11,793 bases of DNA, from the NCBI GenBank assembly GCA_003024985.2, contig PXIH01S0025171.1, one strand, 5' to 3'. Positions 1-8,177 of this stretch are shown in pieces. How positions within the stretch are numbered: the first letter of the stretch is position 1; the number at the start of each line of letters is the position of its first letter. The position numbers and the translations under genes were made by a program. The stretch is from Euperipatoides rowelli (Eukaryota; Onychophora; Udeonychophora; Euonychophora; Peripatopsidae). The notes beneath the pieces were generated by a model. It did no database searches, was not told where the DNA came from, and saw only the letters and a program-made list of their open reading frames with translations.

Positions 1-1190
1 CGAGTTGCTACAAAGATGTTTTTTTTCATTCACTAAATAACTGAATTAGTTTCATCAGTTATATGTGAGGTAGATGAATAATGATTGTTGTACTAAATTT
101 TTTGAGTTTGATTTGTTAAATAACTAGAAATTAATTGTATTAATGGTTTAGAGAAATTGATTATAGTTTGTGGATAAGTAGTTTAGGGTTAATTGAAATG
201 CCTTACTGTAATCTGTGTATATTGAATCTAGTTGAAGATGTGAAGTGAGGGATTGTGATATGTGATGATTGTAAGTAGTTAAGTTGGTGAGGGATGAGGT
301 TGTGGTGTGAATCCATCCTGGGCTTGTGAAATGAGATTTTTTTGTATGGAATAAGAGATAAACCAAAATAAGTTTTTCTATGAGTTTGGATAGTGTTGGA
401 AGAATAGAAATTGGACAGTTATATAGATTTGAGATCCTGATTTGTGTTTTTGGAATATTAAAGAATTTTTTTTAAGTAATTGGAAAATTAGAGTAGGAAA
501 GATTAAAATTAATTAATTTAGTTAGGGGTATGTAAATGTATGGGATAATGTTTTTTAATATGTTGATTGGAAGGTTGTCAGGAGTTAGGCCAGTTTTGAA
601 TTTGAGGGAAATAAAAGTGTTTATAATATAAGTTGAGGTAAATTGAAGTAAATGAATGGTAGAGGTATTTGTTAAAGGAATAGTTGGTAGAGGGAGGGGG
701 TTGTTAGTATTATAAGATGATAAAAAAAATTGTGAAACTAATTCAGATATAATTTAAAGGGCCTGATGAGGTTGTATTAGAATAATAATTTCTAAGTTAT
801 TAGTTATATTTTTTTTTTGTTTTGTGTAGATGTTTCCAATATGGTTGATAATTTCCTGATTGTATTTGAATTTATATATCTGAATAGTATTTTATTTTGT
901 ATTAGTGAACATGGTGTTAAAGTAGATACGAGTATTTTTGTAAAGTTGGTAGTCATATTTTGATTGATGTTTGATGTATATTTTATGAAGAGTTTATTTT
1001 AATCTGTGTAAATTGTAGAGTATTTTGTTAAACCAGGGAAAAGAAGGTGTGCTAGTATATTTTTTAATGTATGATTCTGTATTATAAAGTACTGTTAGAA
1101 GTGTGTGAAAGTTAGTAAAAGAGAGATCACAATCACCTGGAACAATTATTTGTCCCAATCTGTATTAAATAGTGGGGTTTTTTTTTTTTT
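1..1190 (-). pseudogene. E1 ORF2 pseudogene: linker and N-terminal half of reverse transcriptase
   Basis: The RT would copy the element RNA at a nicked target site (target-primed reverse transcription). Conceptual translation of the minus strand, allowing frame changes, shows the usual family landmarks in order: a linker around 650-1130 (FPWFNK, then Lys/Tyr-rich); DNLPINILKN near 545-600; PISILPTLSKLIEKLI near 371-420, matching the family RPISLLP..SKI.EKLI block; motif A as YTDYSKAF near 193-219 with the catalytic Asp kept; and SSYLTNQTQ near 101-127, matching the SYLtnRtQ segment after motif A. The longest open stretch is 148-366. A stop at 472-474 falls where a conserved Trp is expected. 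Motifs B and C lie beyond the left edge. The domain is clear; the protein is dead in this copy. Confidence 0.85.
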
Positions 1191-1194
1191 ATAG

Positions 1195-1855
1195 CTTGTA
1201 GTTGACAGAATTGAAGTGTAGATTTTTATTGGTGTAATTTGATTAGGTTGATCTGGTTGTTATTTGAATGATAAATGAAATTCTAGATCAGATTTAAAGA
1301 TTGGACAAATACTATTACAGTGATTGATGTATTTGAAAATGCTAAGTCTAGAAAATGGTTCAATCTGAAAAGGATGTTGATATATTGAGTTAGATTGTTA
1401 GTTAACATTATATTGGAGAGTATAATATGAGATAGATCATTAGTAGAAAAATGAGATGTAGGGTTATATGTAGGGATATTAATGTATCCTGTAATGATAA
1501 TGGTATCCGGGTATGATCTAAAAGTTGTAGCTTTTGGTAATTATTGAGAGGTGGCAGATACAGTGCTATTAAGTAAATATTATGGTTTGATAGTTTGATT
1601 TTAACTGTAATTAATTCTAATTGTGGTGATTGATAATGGAGCTGAGAATTAAATGTTGGATAGATTGTAAATAGAATGCCTCCTCCAAGGGTGGATCTGT
1701 CTTTACTGTAGATATTATAAAATTGTGAAATAAAGTTGTGGTGTATATTAGGATTAAGCCAAGCAGATAATTGCCGTGAGAGTAGAAAAGTTTTGAATGT
1801 GTTTATATATTTTATTATACTTCTAACATTTTGTAAGTATATATTAAATTGTTTA
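1195..1855 (-). pseudogene. E1 ORF2 pseudogene: APE-type endonuclease domain
   Basis: This domain would nick target DNA to start retrotransposition. Minus-strand translation starts with NIYLQNVRSI (about 1811-1855), the usual opening of Jockey/I/CR1 endonucleases. It continues through WLNPN (about 1750), YNIYSKDRSTLGGGI (about 1670-1715), ITVKIKL and ALYLPP in one long open frame to about 1540. After a frame change come ITGYINIP (about 1471-1500), the counterpart of the family GDFN motif with Asp replaced by Tyr, and HFLDLAFSN (about 1332-1360), the counterpart of the LDLvfsn segment. The Glu of the ETWL motif is not visible: SAWL is read there. At least two catalytic positions therefore look altered, besides frameshifts and stops. 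Family identity is strong and activity very unlikely. Confidence 0.85.
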
Positions 1856-2263
1856 TTTGTGGTAGTAGAATGATTAATCAGTCATTTAGATTTAGCTTGT
1901 GGAGAAGGTGGTAGAGTCGTAAGGTTAGGTGTAGTTGGTAGATGATTTGGTGTAGTAGAGCTATGTAATGGAACAGTATCTGGGGAAGTAGTAATAGTTA
2001 AAATAGAATTTGATTATTTATCATATATAAATTTAGTAGTTCCTATTGTGGCAGTGTTGAGGAAGTATTTGGCTTTTCCAGGTTTGTTCTTTAAGACTGA
2101 GTATAGTTTCCTCTGGCTAAAGATATGTCTGGGGGAAGATCTTCAGAAATGCTGTATGGTGTTCATTTAAGTTTGTATGCTAATTTAAAAATCAAATTGA
2201 TGTGTAATACATTATGAAATTGAAGTAGAATAGGGTAGTTTTTATGAGTTTGTGGTTTCTTTA
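1856..2263 (-). pseudogene. E1 ORF1 C-terminal part and Pro/Ser/Thr-rich linker
   Basis: Minus-strand reading from 2263 continues the ORF1 domain that begins at 7265: RLKKPQTHKNYPILLQF, then YSISEDLPPDISLARGNY. This matches the pattern of LINE ORF1 proteins with an RRM-like domain (RlG....RPilvqF, then iseDL....R). A frame change near 2095 leads into NKPGKAKYFLNTATIG and KFIYDK, with a TAA at 2014-2016. The same frame then runs through a stretch of about 50 residues rich in Pro, Thr and Ser (1870-2013), with a TGA inside, into the endonuclease. The family role is binding element RNA to form the transposition particle. It is uncertain whether 2014-2016 is the true ORF1 stop or a later mutation. 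Confidence 0.7.
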
Positions 2264-2278
2264 GTCTATAGGATTTAG
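2264..2278. repeat. Target-site duplication of E2, left copy
   Basis: The 15 bases GTCTATAGGATTTAG here are repeated exactly at 7134-7148, immediately outside the two ends of E2. Direct duplications of 7-20 bp are the normal footprint of LINE insertion. The left copy is followed by two G and then the poly(T) run, which is E2's poly(A) tail seen from the plus strand. In E1 the sequence belongs to ORF1, and one copy restores the E1 reading frame. Confidence 0.93.
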
Positions 2279-2280
2279 GG

Positions 2281-2293
2281 TTTTTTTTTTTTT
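2281..2293 (-). other. Poly(A) tail of E2
   Basis: Thirteen T on the plus strand read as a 13-nt poly(A) tail at the 3' end of E2, which is read on the minus strand. Two extra C follow the tail in the sense direction (2279-2280) before the target-site duplication. Sense AATAAA (2297-2302) ends only three bases before the tail. Confidence 0.9.
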
Positions 2294-2442
2294 AACTTTA
2301 TTAACTAAAAATAAATTATATACAATCATTGACATCAAATCAATAACAATTAAAAAACAATACAAACTTCTACATCATAACCAAATCCCATCCAATCATA
2401 TAGCAACCCACACCACATCAACAACAGTCACCCACCCTCAAA
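2294..2442 (-). other. E2 3' UTR with AATAAA at its end
   Basis: About 150 bases lie between the likely ORF2 stop (TAA at 2443-2445, minus strand) and the poly(A) run. The stretch is G/T-rich in the sense direction and shows no coding similarity. The hexamer AATAAA at 2297-2302 could act as a poly(A) signal, but it is much closer to the tail than the usual 10-30 nt. It may instead be part of the 3' sequence recognised by the element's RT. Confidence 0.6.
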
Positions 2443-5400
2443 TTAGATAATAGGCATCATCAATAATTCTTTATGCCAAACCAATTCCACAACATTTTGT
2501 GAATATCTGAACAAATCTAATACATAAACTTTATTTAATTCCTTAAGAACAACACTCTGAAATGTACCCACAGTGTCCCCCTGAATTATTCTCCCACACT
2601 ATACTTCCATATAAAGAAAGCCACCACCCATAAATATTTTACAAAATTTCTAGGCATCCTATCCCTCCAAAAACTATATAGACCCCTTACACAGACTCCC
2701 CTTTTCCTACAAAAACTCATGATATCCCCCAATGAGCTAATCACTGTACTACACATAAACATATGCTCAATCATCTCCTCTTCCAAACCACACATAGCAC
2801 ACCTATCTGTGCCAATACACAACATTCCCAATTTCCTCATCCTCACCCTAGTAGGTAATATCTCCAGAAGCACTTTGACCATGAAATTTGCAAAATTACC
2901 CATAACCTTCAAATGCCTCACCACATTGAGATCCACATACCTTCCCCTATAATTTAAAAATCTTTCATCAATGCCAATCATAACCATAAGTAAATTTATT
3001 TGTATTCATAGTGCCAATTTGATTAACCCTCATGATTTCAGCCATCCAATCATAATTCTTAAACCATCCCCTCAGCAAAGGGTTCTTAATACCCTGCCCA
3101 ACAACATAAATTTTCCCCAACATATCATTGTTCATAAAAAATTACTAACAATTCTATAATCCTGAATACACTTTAAATGTTGAAGATTCAGCACACCTAA
3201 CCCTCCCTTAGTTCTAGGATATTTACACTTATGCATCACCAAAAACGTATAATTATTGAAAATAACCCTCTCAGTCACAGCATCAATTTTTTTTAATAAC
3301 AGTTTTATTCAACCCCATAAAAGGCAAATAATTCAGTTTAGTCAAAATTAAAGAATTTAAAATATCAACCCTTTCAAGCCAGCCAATAACCCTCATCTCT
3401 ACTCTATCAACCCAATACCTCATCCAAAAAAGCTTTCAACAAATCCCTTGTAAATTTCCTTCCCTGTATTGGAAAGTATATCCCCAAAATATTCCCATTC
3501 TCACCCCTATAATTCCTAAACTTAATAATTTTACCTTTAACAATATCATAAATATAGTATTTTCATAATTCACAACAGAACCAGTCATTCTCACAAATTC
3601 ACCCACCATAGTATGCAATACCTTCAAATCCCTCACTCCATTCAACGGCAAAGAAATATCATCTAAATAAGTAATTAGATTAACCCTTCCCACATTATTC
3701 AAAACCATATGTCCTTCCACTTGTGCCAATAGTCTAGCATGTAATTCAATAAAATAAAAAGTATACATAATAGGAGACAATGGAGCCCCCTGCAATAAAG
3801 AGTTTTTCAAATATTGAAACCCATACCCAACCTTATTATTCATAAATCCCACATATCTACACTCCAATACTTTACACAATAACTTAGTAATTCTATTTAC
3901 TCCCAAATACTTATAAATCAAATATTTCAAATAGTCCATTGACACATTATTATAAGCATTTTTCATATCTCTATCCTAGCCAGCCACCTATGATTCAAAA
4001 CCCTCCCCTCCTTACATAACCAAAAACAACATGATGCAAAATCAATGCCAGCCTTATTGGCCTAACCTTAACTCCAAATACCCCATTTGGTATTATCTCC
4101 ACCAATCCCCTATTTAAACCACCCAATATCATTCTTTGCATAATCTTCCAATCCTCATTCATAAGAGCATAGGCCTCCAATCAGAATACTGATTTGGTAC
4201 ATTACTAGCCTTATTAGCCTTAGGTACAATTTTTAAATAAGTTTTCCCCATTTTCAGCAAAACACAAATCACCATTCCCATCTTCAATAATTTCATTATA
4301 ACATTGCAATAAAATGTTTTTAACTCTTTTATTAAACATCTTATACATGCCAGCTTTCAGTCTAAAAGGTCCGGGCATTGAATTGTTTCTTTCCTTTCCA
4401 ATAGCTTCTTCCATTTCCTCCATAGTAAAGTTAGAATCATCCATCTTCTCCTGTAATGCAGCTATTCCATGATTTTTAGATACAAAATAATTATATTTAT
4501 TTACTTTTAAAAAATTCAAATAAGGTTTCTGCATCTCAATAATTTCAAAATGTTTCTGCATCTGCTGCACATACTCCTCCTGAACACCAATGACAATATC
4601 CGCATTATTATCATATATCTGATCCCTTATTTTGATAGCATCAACATTCGCATTAGCCCTGCTTCTTTTTAATTTCCTATGCAATTCCCATGTCAGTGTA
4701 TATACTGTATCCATATTATCCATTTTACATTTCCCCAACAAATACTTCCTATCAACCACCTTCAAATATTGTATCCGATACTTTTAATTCAATTACTACC
4801 TCATCATTTATTTATCCTGATTCACTGCCTCATTAATTTTCAAGTAGGCCTCCTCCAACTCCCATTTAAGAGCTCTTTGCGTCAACAGTTGCTCATCAGT
4901 GACTTTAACATAAATATTCCTCTTCGACCAAATCCACTTAACTATAGAACTCATCTCTGCTCCGAAAATCCTCTGCTCCAAAAACAAGGCTACTACACCT
5001 CATGCACCAATATTCCATCACACTGTGGTATATATCCCCTCCCATACACAACCTTCCTACAACTCAATTTCTTTCTTATAATCACCAAAACAATCAATAC
5101 ATGGTACGTATACGGCATCCAATTATACTATATTCACAGTCCATTCTGACATTCATTAACACCCTATCCAATCGATTCTTGGAACGTGCATCACTTCTTG
5201 TATTAACATTCTGGGCATTAGTAATAACGGCCAAATCATACAAATCATTCCTCATCATGAACCTTTTAAAATTATTTTCATCGACCTGTGTTGCAACATT
5301 GAAATCACCAATTATCAGTTTATTACCACTCATATACTTCATCGCATCTTCAAGTTGCTGCATAAATAACTTACGTTCACTATTCAACAAAGGGACATGC

Positions 5401-5743
5401 ACAGTAAAATGATTATCAAGTTCAAATCCTTATATTCAAGTCTAATAAATATTACATGCTCATTAAGATTCCCATTACTCGTCACAAAAGTATTCACATA
5501 CCTGTCCATCATTATAACCATTCCCAATCTCGCTGTCTCCATCCTATACTCATAAATAACATACTTAGTTGCAAATATTTTCCACACATCCATATTATCC
5601 ATTTTCGCCATCTTCGACTCCTGGAACAAAAATATGTCCGCATTAAACATTCTTATTTTCTTTAACAAAATTGCAGCTTTTCTGCCATTATTAAGCCCCC
5701 TTAAATTTAGGGCTACTATTTTCAAATTATTGAAACAAAACAT
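2443..5743 (-). pseudogene. E2 ORF2 pseudogene: APE endonuclease, reverse transcriptase, zf-RVT finger
   Basis: The protein would be about 1100 residues, normal for L1/Tx1 ORF2. It opens at ATG 5741-5743. Endonuclease: KIVALNLRGLNN and ADIFLFQESK (Glu kept), HVPLLNSER, IIGDFN (5298-5309), then RLDRVLMN. The usual SDH near 5080 reads IDC, so the catalytic His seems lost. Linker and RT entry: FTMEEMEEAIG and MPGPFRLKAGMYK (4220-4765). RT: motif A DMKNAYNNV with its Asp at 3967-3969, motif B LLQGAPLSP (about 3770-3792), motif C YLDD (3658-3669), so both catalytic Asp pairs can still be read. The C-terminal finger is described separately. Frames break near 5390, 5090, 4800, 4200, 3970, 3430 and 3000, so no functional protein is possible from this copy. 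The domain order leaves little doubt about identity. Confidence 0.92.
2751..2801 (-). other. zf-RVT zinc finger at the C-terminus of E2 ORF2
   Basis: Within the open stretch 2586-2987 the minus strand encodes LPTRVRMRKLG, followed by C-x2-C-x8-H-x3-C (CAMCG ... EHMFMC). The pattern lPT..rl.r.g followed by such a finger is typical of the zf-RVT domain found downstream of RT in many L1/Tx1-type and plant LINEs. All four zinc ligands are kept. It would bind nucleic acid. Confidence 0.85.
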
Positions 5744-5827
5744 AAACTAAAGCAAATGCACTCCAAAATTAAAATTAATTGCAAACACAACTAAATAACT
5801 AAATAATAACAATGTCACTTTACATCT

Positions 5828-7128
5828 TTATATGTTCTCCTTCTCAATATCCATATGCTCATCATTTCGCTTACATTCTACCATTTGCGTCAAATAACTT
5901 TTGACTTTTTATTATATCTAGTTTCATTGGCACTTACCTCTACCATGCTATCAGCCAATGCCATCTGTTTATTTTTCCTTCTTCCACTTCTTCTTACACT
6001 CAACCAAGTATTTTCACTACCTATGAAATATGCAATATTCACTTGTTGCTCATCACTAACTACATCTATCTTGTCTTGCAATACTGTATCTGAAATCCCC
6101 GGATGTGCCTGCATATCGTTCATTTGACTTTGTTCATTCTTCTCCCCACCTACCTCAAGGGACTCCTTACCCAAAACTTGTTCACCCTCCTCCCTTACAT
6201 CATTCTGTCAATCCACCACTCCCTCATCTTGTTTATTCTTATCAACAATATCCTGATAAGAACAATAATCTTAATTTTCTTTGCATCTTGCACCATTCTA
6301 CCATCCCCCACCACTGCTCTTGCATATGTATACTTTAAATTTTTAGCAACACAATCTTCATGCAAACCCTCATAATAAATATAACATTTGACACATTTGC
6401 TTTTCAAACATTGATTCACCCTATGTCCCTACTCCCTTTTCTCCACATTTTAAACAACTGGGCAGCCTCCTCTTAATAATCAGCAACACTTTATCCTTAC
6501 CTAATTTCATTACGTGGGGCACATCATCCACTGAAAGCTTATTAACCAATATTCCCTTTATTTTCACAACATTAGTGGTCATAACAAGCCCATTCCTGTG
6601 CACTTCTGTTTCATTTTAAAACTGCAAAATAGCCATATATTTTCTAACCTCCTCCTTCAATGCAGTATAATCCTGCTGTATACTCTTCCACACCACCCCA
6701 ATACGCTGGTATAACGTAGCTATCTCCCAACATAACAAAGTCTTCATACAGCAATTTTTTACTTTCCTCAGTTTTCAACTCAACTCCCAGATACCTACCA
6801 TTCCTGGGATAAAATAACCCAGTAACATTATCCTGCCCCACCATTTCCACCACTTTATCAACCAGTTCTTATTCAACAATGTAGATGTAGCATCCTTCGT
6901 TATAAACCGTAAACACAAAACAAAACGCTTTTCATTGTATTATCCTTTGAGTTCCTTATCCCAAAAGCATAAACTTTTAAAAAATTTAATATAGCTCTTT
7001 GGCATATTGTCTGCATTTTCCATTGTTTTCTCAAAATCCAACAAGTCCTTCGTTAATTGCATAAACCACGGGTTACGAGCTCTCTGCGCTAAAAAATTAG
7101 CTTCCATCACATCCGCCATCTTGAGCAT
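5828..7128 (-). pseudogene. E2 ORF1 pseudogene: gag-like RNA-binding protein with zinc knuckles
   Basis: ORF1 would encode about 430 residues, binding element RNA in the ribonucleoprotein particle. Two starts are possible: ATG 7126-7128, or ATG 7117-7119, which gives MADVMEA and matches the MADTM start of E3. The first open stretch runs to 6940. After frame changes come FYPRNGRYLGVELKTEE (6644-6853) and VVKIKGILVNKLSVDDV followed by LPSCLKC (6421-6603), resembling the region before the knuckles of other LINE gag-like proteins. Two zinc knuckles follow, then a hydrophilic tail rich in charged residues (5890-6174), ending at a TAA at 5828-5830. There are at least four frame breaks. Family assignment is by knuckles, position and order; the N-terminal half by itself is not diagnostic. 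Confidence 0.8.
6351..6456 (-). other. Zinc-knuckle pair in E2 ORF1
   Basis: The minus strand reads CLKCGEKG, a frame slip, then GHRVNQC: a CX2C...GHX4C knuckle with a small insertion. Four residues later comes CVKCYIYYEGLHEDC, a CX2CX7HX2C knuckle. The same pair, with the same four-residue gap, is present in E3 ORF1 at 9868-9963. CCHC knuckles bind single-stranded nucleic acid in gag-like ORF1 proteins. Confidence 0.8.
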
Positions 7129-7133
7129 GCTCT
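7113..7133 (-). promoter_or_regulatory. E2 5' end with YY1-like motif overlapping the ORF1 start
   Basis: The element begins directly after the duplication at 7134 and has only 5-14 nt before its ORF1 start. The sense strand carries CAAGATGGCGG (7123-7113), which fits the YY1 consensus core AAnATGGCGG. Human L1 has a YY1 site close to its 5' end that helps set the transcription start (established knowledge). Use of the motif here is an inference, and it may simply reflect a Kozak-like start followed by Ala. Confidence 0.4.
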
Positions 7134-7148
7134 GTCTATAGGATTTAG
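7134..7148. repeat. Target-site duplication of E2, right copy
   Basis: This is an exact 15-bp copy of 2264-2278, directly at the 5' end of E2. E1 ORF1 codons continue from here to the right (plus-strand sense), with SKITKSYR ending in this copy and LKKPQ following from the left flank. Confidence 0.93.
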
Positions 7149-7265
7149 TTATTTTACTTTTGAAGATAATAAGGTTGGATAGTGATTCATTAACTAGATG
7201 TATAATATTTTGATTGGATTCAGGAATCCCATGTATTAGTAACAGCTCGCTTTGGATATTTACCT
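7134..7265 (-). pseudogene. E1 ORF1, 5' portion of the visible RNA-binding domain
   Basis: The minus strand reads VNIQSELLLIHGIPE, then NESLSNL and SKITKSYR. The motif llIhGiPEs followed by a helix and a basic segment is typical of the RRM-like domain of ORF1 proteins in Jockey/CR1 and L1 elements. The frame joins the E1 reading at 2263 if E2 and one copy of the duplication are removed, giving RLKKPQ without a frameshift. A TAG precedes the open part near 7266, and no coding similarity is seen further upstream. This is therefore the far side of the same element E1, split by E2. Confidence 0.8.
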
Positions 7266-7409
7266 AGTACGCTGTCCTTAAAAGGACCAAGAAGAATCTG
7301 TTTATGATGTAATAATAAATATCTAATGTATTTATAATTAATTAACCCACAAAAAATACATCTCTTCTCCCTTTGGAGAGGAGATTTATTTTAAATATAA
7401 TAAAAAAAA
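7266..7409. other. Unassigned spacer between E1 and the tandem array
   Basis: I see no coding signal or known element here. It may be the worn 5' end of E1 or old flanking DNA. It holds a hairpin (7360-7385). From about 7387 the AT-rich sequence weakly resembles the end of the repeat unit before each unit start, so an earlier, broken unit may have stood here. Confidence 0.4.
7360..7385. repeat. Imperfect inverted repeat (hairpin)
   Basis: ATCTCTTCTCC and GGAGAGGAGAT form an 11-bp stem with one non-Watson-Crick pair (T/G) around a four-base loop. It is not repeated in the later units of the tandem array, so it belongs to the spacer. Its role is unknown. Confidence 0.55.
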
Positions 7410-8177
7410 GAACACTGGACTGTTTGATGGGTGACACTATCTTTTGCCAAACAAATTTTCGTATAAACATTTTTGGGATTGTGCTCACATAAGTTACCTC
7501 CCCATATTGATAGGATAATCTTAGTGGTTTTATCAAATCAACTATTGTTACAGTATTTAAATTACTCTATAGTGATGCAAACAATGACCATTGTTGGTGA
7601 TTTTGCATTCCAAAATAATAGAGAATATAGACTATTGTTTGGTCATAAATGGATCATGATACATACTAAATTATTGATTTACTTTTAAAATTGAATAAAA
7701 AGTATACAAAAATTATTTAAAAACAAACTTGTCTCTAAACTAAGGATATTTTGAAACATTACTTCTGTTCATGCTTTAAAACTAAATTTACTAATATATT
7801 TAAAAAGCAGGAACATTCAAGGTAATACAATATGTTATAGCCTAGATACAATAATCAAATTCTATGATAAATCAAATTATACAAAACTTATTTTGGGTTT
7901 ACAATACATAATTAATAATCATAGTAAATGAAAAATGCAAGAAACATTTTTTTTTTTTTTTGGACAAACCCAGAAAAATGGCCTTTCCCTTGATTTGAAC
8001 TGGCGACCTCTGAATCGCCAGCAGTATTGATTCAGCATACATTACTACTCGACCAGCCCCTGAAGACCATAAACATAAACTAATCTAATCTACTCTAAAT
8101 AATTAAGTTTTCAGCTTATAATGAATTATTACTGAAAATATATAATTATTTACCTAATTTATCAAATATTTAAAATA
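7410..8177. repeat. Tandem array, unit 1 (768 bp)
   Basis: This is the first complete unit of a direct tandem repeat, starting at GAACACTGGACTGTTTG. Shared blocks with later units include TTACCTCCCCATATTGATAGG, CTATAGTGATGCAAACAATG, TACTAAATTATTGATT and TACTTCTGTTCAT, in the same order and spacing. It contains the best copy of the SINE-like block near its end. It has no coding potential beyond short random frames. It could be a satellite-like array or a non-autonomous element in tandem; neither terminal inverted repeats nor flanking duplications were seen. Confidence 0.85.
7947..8062 (-). mobile_element. tRNA-derived SINE-like block in unit 1
   Basis: Read on the minus strand, the block starts GGGGCTGGTCGAGTAGT. 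It has a Pol III A-box-like TGGTCGAGTAGT (8044-8055, 11 of 12 to TRGYNNARNNGG), a B-box GTTCAAATC (7992-8000, perfect to GWTCRANNC) 43 nt away, and ends in 15 A (7947-7961). Between the boxes lies a perfect 7-bp hairpin (8000-8021), in the place of the long variable arm of Ser/Leu-type tRNA. The T stem no longer pairs well, so it is not a working tRNA gene. A possible 6-bp duplication AAACAT flanks it, which is weak. A Pol III-derived SINE head with A tail is the best reading. Confidence 0.65.

Larger units (their letters stand above)
1..2278 (-). mobile_element. E1: decayed Jockey/CR1/I-type LINE, 3' part
   Basis: On the minus strand this stretch reads, in order, as the C-terminal half of an ORF1 RNA-binding-like domain, a Pro/Ser/Thr-rich linker, an APE-type endonuclease and the beginning of a reverse transcriptase. 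The order is that of a non-LTR retrotransposon, and motifs such as NVRSI, DRSTLGGG and YTDYSKAF point to the Jockey/CR1/I group rather than L1/Tx1. The copy is old: stops and frameshifts occur throughout. The left edge of the window cuts it inside the RT, before motifs B and C. Its right end is interrupted by E2, and E1 resumes at 7149. The sense strand is rich in A and C and poor in G, so the plus strand here looks G/T-rich. Clade naming is by eye from motifs. Confidence 0.85.
2279..7133 (-). mobile_element. E2: near-complete L1/Tx1-type LINE nested in E1
   Basis: This element of about 4855 bp is bounded on both sides by the same 15-bp direct repeat. On the minus strand it has, 5' to 3': a leader of only a few bases, ORF1 (about 7128-5828), an 85-nt gap, ORF2 (5743 to about 2443), a 3' UTR of about 150 nt and a 13-nt poly(A) tail (2281-2293). 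ORF2 has endonuclease, RT and a C-terminal CCHC finger. LNLRGLNN, FLFQES, SRxxxxxRLDR-type motifs and the finger point to the L1/Tx1 supergroup. The sense strand is A/G-rich and C-poor, as is usual for L1-like elements. The copy is inactive, with many frameshifts and stops, although open stretches of 100-180 codons remain, suggesting moderate age. The insertion point lies within E1's ORF1. Confidence 0.92.

Noticed and set aside
2719-3159. Plus-strand open frames (77 and 62 codons) in this stretch as genes
   Set aside because: They lie opposite the E2 ORF2 zinc-finger region and are rich in Ile/Thr/Pro only because the antisense of a C-poor strand lacks stops.
4679-5412. Two overlapping plus-strand open frames of 156 and 136 codons
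   Set aside because: They are antisense shadows of E2 ORF2, which shows clear endonuclease and RT motifs on the other strand. They carry no motif of their own.
5855-6375. Hydrophobic plus-strand frames that look like small membrane proteins
   Set aside because: They are antisense to the charged Lys/Glu-rich tail of E2 ORF1; antisense of such codons gives Leu/Phe/Ser-rich shadows.
7342-7688. Short frames on both strands in repeat unit 1
   Set aside because: They are not conserved between repeat units, which differ by indels that break them, and show no motifs.
7992-8060. A functional tRNA gene on the minus strand
   Set aside because: The A and B boxes are good, but the T stem does not pair, the anticodon loop lacks a normal purine after the anticodon, and it ends in poly(A). 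A SINE-type derivative fits better.
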